A stretch of DNA of 64,000 bases, taken from NCBI GenBank assembly GCA_002504405.1, contig DARO01000013.1:54170-118169 (forward strand). The letters run 5' to 3'. Made by a program: the position numbers and the translations under genes. This DNA is from Methanomassiliicoccaceae archaeon UBA71. GTDB lineage: Archaea > Thermoplasmatota > Thermoplasmata > Methanomassiliicoccales > Methanomethylophilaceae. This document shows positions 51,562-60,532 of this stretch, in pieces. Numbering within the stretch: position 1 is the first letter of the stretch; each line of letters starts with the position of its first letter. The notes under the pieces were generated by a model that did no database searches, had not been told where the DNA came from, and saw only the letters and a program-made list of their open reading frames with translations.

Positions 51562-54171
51562 TCACTGCTCGATGAGCACCAGGACGTTTCCGACCTGGAG
51601 CGTCTCGACGGCCTTGCCGTCCAGCATGAGGCGCTTGTCCAGCTCGAAGTACTCTGCACCGACGGAGACATTCTCCCCGTCGACGTCGATCTCGATCTTG
51701 CCCTCCGCCAGCCTGGATGCGGCATCGGCGGGGCTCATGGCTGCCACTGCGGCAACTATGGCTTTGGCCTGGGCCTTGAATGCGGGTCCGAGCTTTGCGT
51801 GGACCGGCTTGACGCCTACGACCTCCTCGGTCAGCTCCGCCTCCGGGGCGACGCTGACCTCGCGGGCCTTGGTGGTCTCCATGATGTCCGCCTTCGCGGA
51901 CTCGAGGAGCTTCGCATCCTCGCCCACGAGCTCGACCATGCCGAGCTCGGCGTTGAGGGGGATCTTCTTCTCGGACTTCCAGGCGCGGATCGCGGCGAGC
52001 ACATCGGAGAGCACGTCCCCGGCCTTCTCGGCGTCCTCGTCCACGAGCACGGACTCCGGCCAGCTGGTGAGGTGGATGCTGGAGCATCCGTCGATGGCCC
52101 TGAACCTGTCCTGGTACACCTCCTCGGTGACGTGGGGCATGAACGGGGCGAGCATCTTCAGGCTGCCGAGGAACACGTTGTACAGGGTCCACTTGACGGC
52201 GTCGTCACTCCTGCCCTTGACCATCTCGATGTAGTTGTCGGCGAGCTCGTGCCAGATGAAGGTCTCGACCTCCTTCATGGCCTTGTCGAACTGGTACACC
52301 TCGAAGTATCCGGTGACGGCATCCACGACCCTGGAGTACTTGGATAGGATCCACTTGTCGGATGTCCTCAGCTCGGGCATCCCGGCCGGGACGCCCTCGA
52401 AGAACCTTCCGACGAACTGCCCGATGTTGAACACCTTGTTGCAGAGCTTCCTTCCGCGGACCACGTCCTTCTCCCTGAAGGCGTGGTCGATCCCCAGTGA
52501 GCACGTGGCGGCGTAGTACCTGAGGGCGTCCGCGCCGTAGTTCTCAAGGATGGGTATGGGGTCGATGACGTTGCCTATGGACGAGTGCATCGGGGTCCCG
52601 TCGGGGGCCATGATGAACCCGTGGATCATGATGTTTTCCCAGGGTATGGACTGCTCGATCTGCTCCGCCCTGAGGATGGAGTAGAACGCCCAGGTCCTGA
52701 TGATGTCATGGGACTGGGGCCTCAGGGACATGGGGAACAGCTTCTTGTGCAGCTCCTCGTCCCTCCCCCAGAACGTGTTGTACAGCGACGATCCGGAGGA
52801 GTCCATCCAGGTGTCGAAGACGTCGGTGCATCCGATGAGCCTGCCGCCGCACTCGGGGCACTTGTCGACAGGCGGGGCGTCGAGCGTCGGGTCGCAGTAG
52901 CACATTTCCTTCGTGGCGCAGACGGCGTGGCCGCACTTCTCGCACTCCCAGACGGGTATGGGCGTGGCGAAGATCCTCTGCCTGCTGAGGACCCAGTCCC
53001 ACTCCAGGGAGTTGGTCCAGTCCTCCAGCCTTATTCTCATGAACTCGGGGAACCAGTTGATCTCCTTCGCCCTCTCCAGTATCTTGTCCTTGAAGTCGGT
53101 GGTCTTCAGGAACCACTGGGGGACCTGCAGGTACTCGATGGGGCTGTGGCACCTCCAGCAGATGGAGACCTGCTGGGGGTTGTCCTCCTGCTTGACCATG
53201 ATTCCCTGGTCCTTAAGGTCCTGGATGGCGGCTTCGCGGGCCTCCAGGACGGTCATGCCCGCGTACTTCCCGGCGAGCTCGGTCATCCTGCCGCGCTCGT
53301 CTATGCCCTTCTCCATCTCGAAGTGGTACTTCATGACCCACTCGAGGTCGTCCTTGTCGCCTATCGTGCATATCATGACGGTCCCGGTCCCGTAGTCCAT
53401 CTGGACCTTGGGGTCGGAGATGACCGGGACGACCTTCCCGAAGAGGGGCGCCACGAGCCTCTTCCCGACCAGGTGGGCCTTCTCCTTGTCGTCAGGGTGG
53501 ACGGCGACGGCCTTGCATGTGCATAGGAGCTCCGGCCTCGTGGTGGCGATGATGACGTCCCCGTCCTCGCCCTCGATCTTGAACTTGATGAAGTTGAGCT
53601 TGTTGACGTTGTCCCTGTACTCGACCTCGGCGTCCGCCAGTGCGGTCATGCACCCGGGGCACCAGTTGACGGGGAAGTTGGCCTTGTAGACCAGGCCCCT
53701 GTTGAACAGGTCCACGAAGGACAGCTGCGTGATCCTCCTGTAGTAGGGGGCGTCAGTCTGGTAGTAGATGCTGGGGTCCATGGACTCGCCCAGGATCTCG
53801 AAGTGGTGGGTCATCTCCTCGATGAACCCGTTGGCGTACTCCTCGCAGAGCCTCCTGTACTCCTGCCTCGGGGTGTCCAGCTTAGTTATGCCGTGCTTCT
53901 TCTCGACCTTGACCTCGATGGGGGTCCCGTTGACGTCGAAGCACAGCGGGAAGAACACGTTGTACCCGCGCATCCTCTTGTAGCGGGCTGCGAAGTCGAT
54001 GAGGGAGTACCCGGTCGCATGCCCGAGGTGGAGCGATCCCGAGGTGTACCTCGGAGGGTTGTCGATGCTGAAGACGGGCTTGTCAGATTCTGGGTCGAAG
54101 CGGTAGGTCTCCTCGGTCCTCCACTTCTCCTCCCAGCGTTTCTCGATGGAAGATGAGTCGTACTGTGCCAT
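51562..54171 (-). CDS. valS: Valyl-tRNA synthetase
   Basis: An 869-residue class I synthetase. HIGH signature SGSLHLGHATGYS (about 41-53); the KMSKS position is a variant, DGTPMHSSIGNVIDP (about 521-535). CP1 editing domain ATTRPELLCTCKAVAVHP (about 209-226) with DYGTGTVMI; zinc-type cysteine pairs NWCPGCMTALADAEVEY, CEKCGHAVCATKEMCYC and CPECGGRLIGC; RQSxDI-like RPQSHDIIRTWAFYS; anticodon-binding and C-terminal domains complete. Charges tRNA-Val. Start ATG 54171. The C-terminal coiled region is short, as in archaeal ValRS. Confidence 0.94.
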   Translation of the reverse strand: MAQYDSSSIEKRWEEKWRTEETYRFDPESDKPVFSIDNPPRYTSGSLHLGHATGYSLIDFAARYKRMRGYNVFFPLCFDVNGTPIEVKVEKKHGITKLDTPRQEYRRLCEEYANGFIEEMTHHFEILGESMDPSIYYQTDAPYYRRITQLSFVDLFNRGLVYKANFPVNWCPGCMTALADAEVEYRDNVNKLNFIKFKIEGEDGDVIIATTRPELLCTCKAVAVHPDDKEKAHLVGKRLVAPLFGKVVPVISDPKVQMDYGTGTVMICTIGDKDDLEWVMKYHFEMEKGIDERGRMTELAGKYAGMTVLEAREAAIQDLKDQGIMVKQEDNPQQVSICWRCHSPIEYLQVPQWFLKTTDFKDKILERAKEINWFPEFMRIRLEDWTNSLEWDWVLSRQRIFATPIPVWECEKCGHAVCATKEMCYCDPTLDAPPVDKCPECGGRLIGCTDVFDTWMDSSGSSLYNTFWGRDEELHKKLFPMSLRPQSHDIIRTWAFYSILRAEQIEQSIPWENIMIHGFIMAPDGTPMHSSIGNVIDPIPILENYGADALRYYAATCSLGIDHAFREKDVVRGRKLCNKVFNIGQFVGRFFEGVPAGMPELRTSDKWILSKYSRVVDAVTGYFEVYQFDKAMKEVETFIWHELADNYIEMVKGRSDDAVKWTLYNVFLGSLKMLAPFMPHVTEEVYQDRFRAIDGCSSIHLTSWPESVLVDEDAEKAGDVLSDVLAAIRAWKSEKKIPLNAELGMVELVGEDAKLLESAKADIMETTKAREVSVAPEAELTEEVVGVKPVHAKLGPAFKAQAKAIVAAVAAMSPADAASRLAEGKIEIDVDGENVSVGAEYFELDKRLMLDGKAVETLQVGNVLVLIEQ

Positions 54172-54281
54172 GGCAAACGTGACTGCGTAGTAGCGACTAT
54201 TATAAAAAGAGTGGGAGCGCGCGCGTGAGGCCTTGGGCTAAGCTCATAACCTGGTTCGGCATTCCCTGCCGGGAGGAAGAC

Positions 54282-55109
54282 ATGGCTGTTCCACTCCGCA
54301 TCATCAGGCTGACCATGGCCATAGACAACGGCGACCACAGGGCCTACGAGCAGCTGAAGGCCCTGGCACGCACCGACGAGGATGCGAGGCGCGTCCTGAG
54401 GACCGTGAAGGAGCCCCCGAGGCCTGCGGCGAAGCCCCCGGTCAAGGCGGCCCCGGCAGTGAAGCCGGATACGCAGGAGCAGGTCGCGGCGAAGGCCAGG
54501 GCGGGCGACGCTGCGGCGCTGGCACAGTTGAGGAAGAGGGCGGAGTACGAGGACTCCGGGGCGCAGAGCGCACTGGGGCTTGCCCTCCTGGGCTCCGATG
54601 TGGATGAGGCCAGGAAGTGGCTTATCCGCTCATCCAAGGTCCCAGAATCGGCGGAGGCCCTCAAGCGCCTGGCGGCATCCGGCGACGTAGCGGCGAAGGG
54701 GTGGCTGGAATCCCAGTCGAGACCGGCCCAGCCATCATCGAGAGGCCCCGCTGTCCTGCAGCAGCCGGTGAGGGACGACCTGGGCTACTTCAAGCCGCCC
54801 ACCAAGCACTCCAAGCCCAGGATCGGGGATATTTACAGGCTGAACGATGCGATCCTGAACACCGGGCAGAAGAACAGCATGGTGCTGATCAAGTCTATGA
54901 AGGGCGACTACGTGACCGCGTGGACTGTGACGCGCGAGCCGGGGAAGCGCAAAGCGGCCATGCTCCTGGATCCAGCGATCGCCGGGTTCGCCAGCCCCAA
55001 GGTGTACGTACTGACCGACACCGACAGGGTGTTCAGGAAGGACGTCCTGGCAGAGTACCGCGGGAGCCTAGGTCCCAGGGACATAGACCAGTTCAGGCTC
55101 TCCCACTGA
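54282..55109 (+). CDS. Hypothetical protein with Sel1-like helices and a C-terminal beta domain
   Basis: A 275-residue protein. An N-terminal helical part (residues 1-50), then a proline/alanine/lysine-rich linker (PPRPAAKPPVKAAPAVKP), then Sel1-like helices (DAAALAQLRKRAEYEDSGAQSALGLALLGSD) and a C-terminal beta-rich region beginning IGDIYRLNDAI that may be a small ligand-binding domain. No known family. Start ATG 54282 has the SD GGGAGGAAG; an earlier in-frame ATG at 54225 is less supported. Divergent from valS. Confidence 0.7.
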   Translation: MAVPLRIIRLTMAIDNGDHRAYEQLKALARTDEDARRVLRTVKEPPRPAAKPPVKAAPAVKPDTQEQVAAKARAGDAAALAQLRKRAEYEDSGAQSALGLALLGSDVDEARKWLIRSSKVPESAEALKRLAASGDVAAKGWLESQSRPAQPSSRGPAVLQQPVRDDLGYFKPPTKHSKPRIGDIYRLNDAILNTGQKNSMVLIKSMKGDYVTAWTVTREPGKRKAAMLLDPAIAGFASPKVYVLTDTDRVFRKDVLAEYRGSLGPRDIDQFRLSH

Positions 55110-55189
55110 CGCGGCTGCTCCGCCCGATCGAACGGCGTTTATGCTGAATGAATTGTACCCTTTTTATACAGCATGATGTTCATAATATC

Positions 55190-57880
55190 ATGGCATATGA
55201 CAGACTAGCCGATGCCATCATCAAACATGCCAAGCTCGTGCTTGCGGCCTGGATCGTGATCCTGCTCGTCGCCGCAGTGCCGGCGATCAGCGCCTTCGGC
55301 AACATGAGCTACGACATGAACGATATGGGCATCGAAAACTCCGAATCAATGGAGGGTTTCGAGATAATCGGGACCTATTTCCCTTCGTCGGATGCGGATG
55401 CGTCCGCATTGCCGATGCTGGTCATCGGCTATGACAACGAGGAGGAGCACCTGGAGGCTCTGGAAATCGTCGAGGTCCTTCAGAAGGCGCTGGAGGACGG
55501 CGCGTTCACATACGAGCTCGAGGACGGGTCCGTCGCGGACAAGATCCAGAGCATCTCCCTGATGATGGACACATCCGTGACCAACCCTCAGGAGGACGGC
55601 TCGGGGATCGTGGTGCTCTCGTTCTCGTACGACCCCGCATGGGATGGCGACGTCATCGACGACACCCCTGTTCTGAGGGACCAGATCGATGCGGCGATAT
55701 CCGCGGCCGAATCCTCTACAGGGGTCGTGTTCGGCGTGCCGGTCTACCTGACCGGGAATCCCGCCGTGTCCTACGACATGGAGACCGGTGCGATGGAGGA
55801 CATCTCCCACATCGACATCTTCACGGTCCTGATGATCCTCATTCTCGTCGGTCTCTTCTTCAGGTCCTTCGTGACCTCCGCCATGCCCCCCGTAACCATG
55901 GGTGTGGCGTTCGCCGTCACGATGGGACTGATATACGGTCTGATGTTCTTCATGGACATCTTCTTCGTGACCGAGGTCATGCTCCTGGTGTCCATGATGG
56001 GCGCCGGGTGCGACTACTGCATATTCATCCTGGCGCGCTACAGGGAGGAGAGGCGCGACGGGAAGGACCACCACGCCGCGCTCCACAGCGCGATCAAGTG
56101 GGCCGGCGAGTCCATCACCATATCCGGGGCCTCGGTCATCATCGGCTTCGGGGCGATGTCCATCTGCTCCTTCAGCATGATCTCGACCATGGGTATCTGC
56201 CTCGCCCTCGGAATCATCGTCGCTCTGTTCGCGGCCCTGACGTTCATTCCCGCCCTCCTCGAGGTCGTCGGGGACAGGATATTCTGGCCGACGAAGATGA
56301 AGGAGTACCGCGACGGCGGCAAGGCCACGAAGGGATGGTTCGCCTGGTGCTCGAAGGTCGGCCACAGGTACTTCGACGCGTCATCCAAGTTCACCCTCAA
56401 GCATGCCAAGGCGATCGTCGTCGTGGCGATACTGTTCACGATACCCACCGCATACGTCGCCCTGGAGTCCGAGACGTCCTACGACATGACCAGTTCTCTG
56501 ATGACCGGCGATTCGGATGCCGGCATGGAGCTCCTTGGGGAGTACGCCGACCAGGGTATGATCTACCCCAACTACGTCATCCTTCAGTACGACGAGCCCA
56601 TCGCCACCGTGAGTCTGGAGATGGATCCCACAGCCCCCACGGATCCGACCAAGGCAGGACACTCGTTGACATGGTCCCAGTCGTGGATCGACGAGCAGAG
56701 CGTGGTATTGAACGAGATGATGTCGGGCGTTGCCGACCCTGTGACTGGCGACGACAACATCTCATCGATGACCGGACCGTTCATGTGGAGCTCACACGTC
56801 AACCAGGCGTTGGCCTCGGCGGGCATAACCGACCCCTACGACCCCAATCAGATGATGTTGCTCGTGTTCTCCGCCCCGCAGATTCTGGAGCAGGTCATAG
56901 GGAGCGCCTCGTCCACCGAGATGCTCGTCCTAGAGCAGGCGATCCCCCAGATCCAGCAGCAGTACCTGTACTACCTGCAGATGGGCGTGTTCGATGATAT
57001 GTTCGCGTTGCTGGGCATCACGGACATCCCCGAGGGAATGGAGGGCAACGTTGTCGACACGCTGATCCTCTTAACCGCGTCGGGCACCGTGGACTACATC
57101 GTCAACGACAGCCTCGGACTGGTCGGAGGCACATTCACCGCTTCCGCGGACGGGACCGGCGACGTGACCTACATCAAGCTGTCCGCGTCAACCCACGAGT
57201 CTGCCATGTCCCCGACGTCGATGGATTCCATCGCCTTCATCCAGAGGGCTGTCAGCAGTTTCGTGTCGGAGAACCCGGAAATCACCGCGTCCTGGGTCAC
57301 AGGAACGGCGGTCATCATGTACGACATCTCAGAGATCATATCGGACGAGTTCACCCAGATCGAGATCCTGGTCATCGTGCTGATCATCATCCTGCTGTTC
57401 TTCGTGATGCGCTCGTACACCATCCCGTTCAGGTCCGTGGCGACCATTCTGATGAGCATATGCTGGACTCTGGCCGCGACGCATCTCCTGTTCGGGGACG
57501 AGGTCACATGGCTGATCCCGCTCATCCTGCTGGTAATATGCCTCGGTCTCGGAATGGACTACGACATCCTCCTGACGACGAGGATCAAGGAGAACGTCAG
57601 GGCGAACGGCATGACCAACGACGAGGCCATCCACCATGCGGTCGTCCACTCCGGATCCGTCATTACCATATGCGGGCTCATCATGGGAGGCGCCTTCGGC
57701 ACCCTCATGCTGTCGTCCATGGGCATGCTCCAGCAGTTCGGGTTCGCCCTGTGCTTCGCCATCCTGTGCGACGCGCTCATCGTGCGCACGTACATCGTCC
57801 CGGCGGTGATGCACATCCTCGGCGACTGGAACTGGAAGGGCCCCAAGTTCCTGACGAGGTCCGGCAAGCCCCAGGAATGA
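55190..57880 (+). CDS. RND/MMPL-family exporter (HAE3-like)
   Basis: An 896-residue membrane protein of the MMPL/RND superfamily: an N-terminal helix (about 12-35), a large extracellular loop, a cluster of five helices (about 200-380) with MMGAGCDYCIFILARYREERRDGKD (the MMPL TM4-type motif), then a second loop and repeat helices (about 715-880) with ICLGLGMDYDILLTTRIKENV (the GxxxDY motif). The two DY motifs are the proton-relay positions. Archaeal HAE3 exporters move lipids, hopanoids or hydrophobic drugs. A TTTTTATAC box lies about 25 nt before the ATG at 55190, implying a leaderless start. Confidence 0.92.
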   Translation: MAYDRLADAIIKHAKLVLAAWIVILLVAAVPAISAFGNMSYDMNDMGIENSESMEGFEIIGTYFPSSDADASALPMLVIGYDNEEEHLEALEIVEVLQKALEDGAFTYELEDGSVADKIQSISLMMDTSVTNPQEDGSGIVVLSFSYDPAWDGDVIDDTPVLRDQIDAAISAAESSTGVVFGVPVYLTGNPAVSYDMETGAMEDISHIDIFTVLMILILVGLFFRSFVTSAMPPVTMGVAFAVTMGLIYGLMFFMDIFFVTEVMLLVSMMGAGCDYCIFILARYREERRDGKDHHAALHSAIKWAGESITISGASVIIGFGAMSICSFSMISTMGICLALGIIVALFAALTFIPALLEVVGDRIFWPTKMKEYRDGGKATKGWFAWCSKVGHRYFDASSKFTLKHAKAIVVVAILFTIPTAYVALESETSYDMTSSLMTGDSDAGMELLGEYADQGMIYPNYVILQYDEPIATVSLEMDPTAPTDPTKAGHSLTWSQSWIDEQSVVLNEMMSGVADPVTGDDNISSMTGPFMWSSHVNQALASAGITDPYDPNQMMLLVFSAPQILEQVIGSASSTEMLVLEQAIPQIQQQYLYYLQMGVFDDMFALLGITDIPEGMEGNVVDTLILLTASGTVDYIVNDSLGLVGGTFTASADGTGDVTYIKLSASTHESAMSPTSMDSIAFIQRAVSSFVSENPEITASWVTGTAVIMYDISEIISDEFTQIEILVIVLIIILLFFVMRSYTIPFRSVATILMSICWTLAATHLLFGDEVTWLIPLILLVICLGLGMDYDILLTTRIKENVRANGMTNDEAIHHAVVHSGSVITICGLIMGGAFGTLMLSSMGMLQQFGFALCFAILCDALIVRTYIVPAVMHILGDWNWKGPKFLTRSGKPQE

Positions 57881-57890
57881 AGCAACAAAC

Positions 57891-57905
57891 GGGGGATCCT
57901 CCCCC
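57891..57905 (+). terminator. GC hairpin after the RND exporter gene
   Basis: GGGGGA / TCCCCC, 6-bp stem with a TCC loop, 10 nt beyond the stop and followed by ATTTTACTTCTTC. Confidence 0.55.
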
Positions 57906-57964
57906 ATTTTACTTCTTCTGAATCGGATGTGAGCATGCAGGGTACGCATCCATACTCATTGTTG

Positions 57965-57989
57965 TAATATTATCAACTTGATAATATTA
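57965..57989. promoter_or_regulatory. 25-bp perfect palindromic operator
   Basis: TAATATTATCAA and its exact reverse complement TTGATAATATTA are separated by a single C. It overlaps the TATA region (TATTATATAT) of the regulator gene that starts at 58015, an arrangement typical of autorepression by a dimeric winged-helix protein. Confidence 0.8.
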
Positions 57990-58014
57990 TATATCTGACA
58001 ACATATACCCAATC

Positions 58015-58578
58015 ATGACGTTCGACATGGCCAAGCTCAGCGTCAACTTCTCCAATCCGCTGAGGCGCAAGCTGCTGATTATGATGAAGGAGCAGGGCCC
58101 GCTGACGGCGAAGCAGATGCTCGCGAAGGACCCCACGATACCGCAGGCATCGCTGTACCGCGCTCTAAGGGCCATGGAGGGGGACGATGTCATCAGGACC
58201 GTATCGGAGTGCAAGGTGAGGGCGGTGGTCGAGAAGACCTACAGCCTCTCCGAATCATTGGACAAGGAGCTGGAGCAGTTGGACCAGTGCATAAAGGAGA
58301 ACCGCGGGGACGTGTTCTATGCGGCCTTCAGCGGATTCATCCTCAACCTGATGTCCAGGATGGAGGCCTACTGCTCCTGTGGTTCCACTGACCTGCGCCA
58401 TGACAAGGTTCTGTTCGGAACCATGCATTTCTATGCCACCGATGAGGAGATGGCGGAATACAGCAGGATGATGAGGGAGATATTCGCCCCTGCGTTCGAA
58501 CGCAGGAGCGAGGACCAGAAGTTCCGCTCCGTGACTGTGGTGATGGAGCCCCCGGTGGAAGGAGGGGAGGATCAATGA
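58015..58578 (+). CDS. Winged-helix transcriptional regulator of the ABC exporter operon
   Basis: A 187-residue protein with an ArsR/HTH_20-type winged helix in residues 8-65 (NPLRRKLLIMMKEQGPLTAKQMLAKD, then IPQASLYRALRAMEGDDVIRTV), and a C-terminal helical domain of about 110 residues with several Cys and Met (MEAYCSCGST) that may sense a ligand. It follows the 25-bp palindrome, which is probably its site. Downstream, in the same operon, are a small ORF and two ABC exporter halves, so it likely represses a drug/lipid exporter until a substrate binds. Confidence 0.87.
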   Translation: MTFDMAKLSVNFSNPLRRKLLIMMKEQGPLTAKQMLAKDPTIPQASLYRALRAMEGDDVIRTVSECKVRAVVEKTYSLSESLDKELEQLDQCIKENRGDVFYAAFSGFILNLMSRMEAYCSCGSTDLRHDKVLFGTMHFYATDEEMAEYSRMMREIFAPAFERRSEDQKFRSVTVVMEPPVEGGEDQ

Positions 58579-58796
58579 GTAGATTCAGTGCGATAAGGCT
58601 CAGGCGCAAAGACCTGGAGGCGATGAAGGAGAAGGGTGAGACATGCGAGTTGGCAGTCATCGGGCTTGTGTACGCGGACGATGACGTGGACCCGGAGCTG
58701 GTCAAGGCTACCATCACGAGCACCAGGGTCTACGGGCGTATCCTCGGAAGGAAGGACACGCAGGAAGCGCTTCTGTCTGTGAGTGCGATCCGATGA
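58575..58796 (+). CDS. Small conserved-operon protein of unknown function
   Basis: A 73-residue protein between the regulator and the ABC genes, overlapping the former by 4 nt (ATGA) and the latter by 4 nt. Rich in charged residues with a C-terminal beta pattern (TITSTRVYGRIL). No family recognised. Its tight coupling at both ends supports it being real and working with the exporter or the regulator. Confidence 0.65.
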   Translation: MSRFSAIRLRRKDLEAMKEKGETCELAVIGLVYADDDVDPELVKATITSTRVYGRILGRKDTQEALLSVSAIR

Positions 58797-60532
58797 TACT
58801 GAAGTATCTGAGGCCCAGGGAATGGGCGATGATGGCACTGTGCGTGCTGCTGATTTTCTGCATGGTGTATCTGGAGCTGGAGATCCCGGACTACATGTCC
58901 AGCATCACCGTCGTCATCCAGACCGGAGGGTCTGTGGACCTGGTGGTTGAAGACGGGATGAAGATGCTTCTCTGCGCATTGGGAAGCCTGGGCATATCGC
59001 TTGCCGTCGGCTTCCTGGCGGCATGGATCGCCGCATCCCTCGCGCGCAGGCTCCGCCAGCTGCAGTTCGAGAGGGTCGAGTCGTTCTCTTCCGAGGAGAT
59101 CAACCGCTTCTCTACCGCCAGCCTGATAACCAGGTCCACGAACGACATCACGCAGATACAGATGACCGTCTCGATGGGGATGCAGGTGTTCATCAGGGCG
59201 CCGATCATGGCCGCATGGGCGATCATGAAGATCGCCGACAAGAACTGGGAGTGGACCACCGCCACAGCTGTGATCGTCGTGATCCTGCTTACGGTGATAT
59301 CGCTGCTGATGATCTACGTGGTCCCCCGCTTCAAGAAGATCCAGTGGCTGACCGACGACCTGAACAGGGTCACGAGGGAGAACCTTTCCGGGATCAGGGT
59401 CGTCAGGGCCTATAACGCGGAGGACTACCAGGAGGGGAAGTTCGAGGGCGCCAACTCTGCCCTGACGGATGTGAACCTGCAGGCGAACCGCGCCATGGCG
59501 ATCATGATGCCGACGATGACCGCCGCCATGATGTTCCTGTCGCTGATCATCTACTGGCTCGGGGCGTTCATCATAGAGGGGGCCGGGGCCGAGTCCAAGA
59601 TAGGCCTGTTCTCTGACATGGTCGTGTTCTCGTCCTATGCGATCCAGGTCGTGATGTCCTTCGTGATGCTGGTCGTCATATTCATGGTGCTGCCGCGTGC
59701 CATGGTGGCATCCAGGCGTGTGCAGGAGGTCATCGACACGAAGTCGTCCATAGTCAGCGGAAAGGTCACCTCCACGCAAGAGGAGGGAACGGTGGAGTTC
59801 AGGGACGTGTCGTTCAAGTACCCCGGGGCATCGGAGCCGGTGATCAGCGGCATCAGCTTCCGGGCGGACAAGGGGGAGACCGTCGCATTCATAGGTTCCA
59901 CCGGGAGCGGGAAGACAACGCTGGTGAACCTGATACCCCGCTTCTTCGACGTCACATCGGGCCAGGTCCTGGTGGACGGCACCGATGTCAGGGAGTTCGA
60001 CCTGCAGAGCCTGAGGCGCAAGGTCGCGTACGTCCCCCAGAAGGCCGTCATGTTCTCGGGCACCGTGGACGGGAACGTCAGGTACGGGGACACCTCCGGG
60101 GAGCGCACGGAGGAGGACGTCCGCAGGGCGATCGGCATCGCCCAGGCGGGGGACTTCGTGTCGAAGATGGAAGGAGGCCTGGAGGGCAGGGTCGCCCAGG
60201 GGGGAACGAACCTCTCCGGGGGCCAGAAGCAGAGGCTTTCCATCGCGAGGGCAGTGTGCCGGCGCCCGGAGATCTACATCTTCGACGATTCATTCTCCGC
60301 GCTGGACTACAGGACCGACAGGGAGCTGAGGGACGCCCTCAGCAAGGAGACCGCGGGGACGACCTGCCTGATAGTCGCGCAGAGGATATCCACCATCATG
60401 AACGCCGACAGGATCATCGTCCTGGACGACGGGAGGGTCGCCGGAATCGGCACCCACGAGGAACTGCTCAAGGGATGCCAGGTCTACAGGGACATAGCGA
60501 TGTCCCAGTTCTCGGAGGAGGAGCTGTCATGA
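58793..60532 (+). CDS. ABC exporter half-transporter 1 (degenerate Walker B)
   Basis: A 579-residue ABC type I exporter half: six helices (residues 1-310) then the NBD with Walker A GSTGSGKT, Q-loop YVPQKAVMF, signature LSGGQKQR and Walker B IYIFDDSFSALD, where the catalytic Glu is Asp (FDD). It has no H-loop His (AQRISTI). This is the type that contributes the degenerate ATP site of a heterodimeric exporter of MdlAB/TM287-288 type. It overlaps both neighbours by 4 nt (ATGA). Confidence 0.92.
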   Translation: MILKYLRPREWAMMALCVLLIFCMVYLELEIPDYMSSITVVIQTGGSVDLVVEDGMKMLLCALGSLGISLAVGFLAAWIAASLARRLRQLQFERVESFSSEEINRFSTASLITRSTNDITQIQMTVSMGMQVFIRAPIMAAWAIMKIADKNWEWTTATAVIVVILLTVISLLMIYVVPRFKKIQWLTDDLNRVTRENLSGIRVVRAYNAEDYQEGKFEGANSALTDVNLQANRAMAIMMPTMTAAMMFLSLIIYWLGAFIIEGAGAESKIGLFSDMVVFSSYAIQVVMSFVMLVVIFMVLPRAMVASRRVQEVIDTKSSIVSGKVTSTQEEGTVEFRDVSFKYPGASEPVISGISFRADKGETVAFIGSTGSGKTTLVNLIPRFFDVTSGQVLVDGTDVREFDLQSLRRKVAYVPQKAVMFSGTVDGNVRYGDTSGERTEEDVRRAIGIAQAGDFVSKMEGGLEGRVAQGGTNLSGGQKQRLSIARAVCRRPEIYIFDDSFSALDYRTDRELRDALSKETAGTTCLIVAQRISTIMNADRIIVLDDGRVAGIGTHEELLKGCQVYRDIAMSQFSEEELS

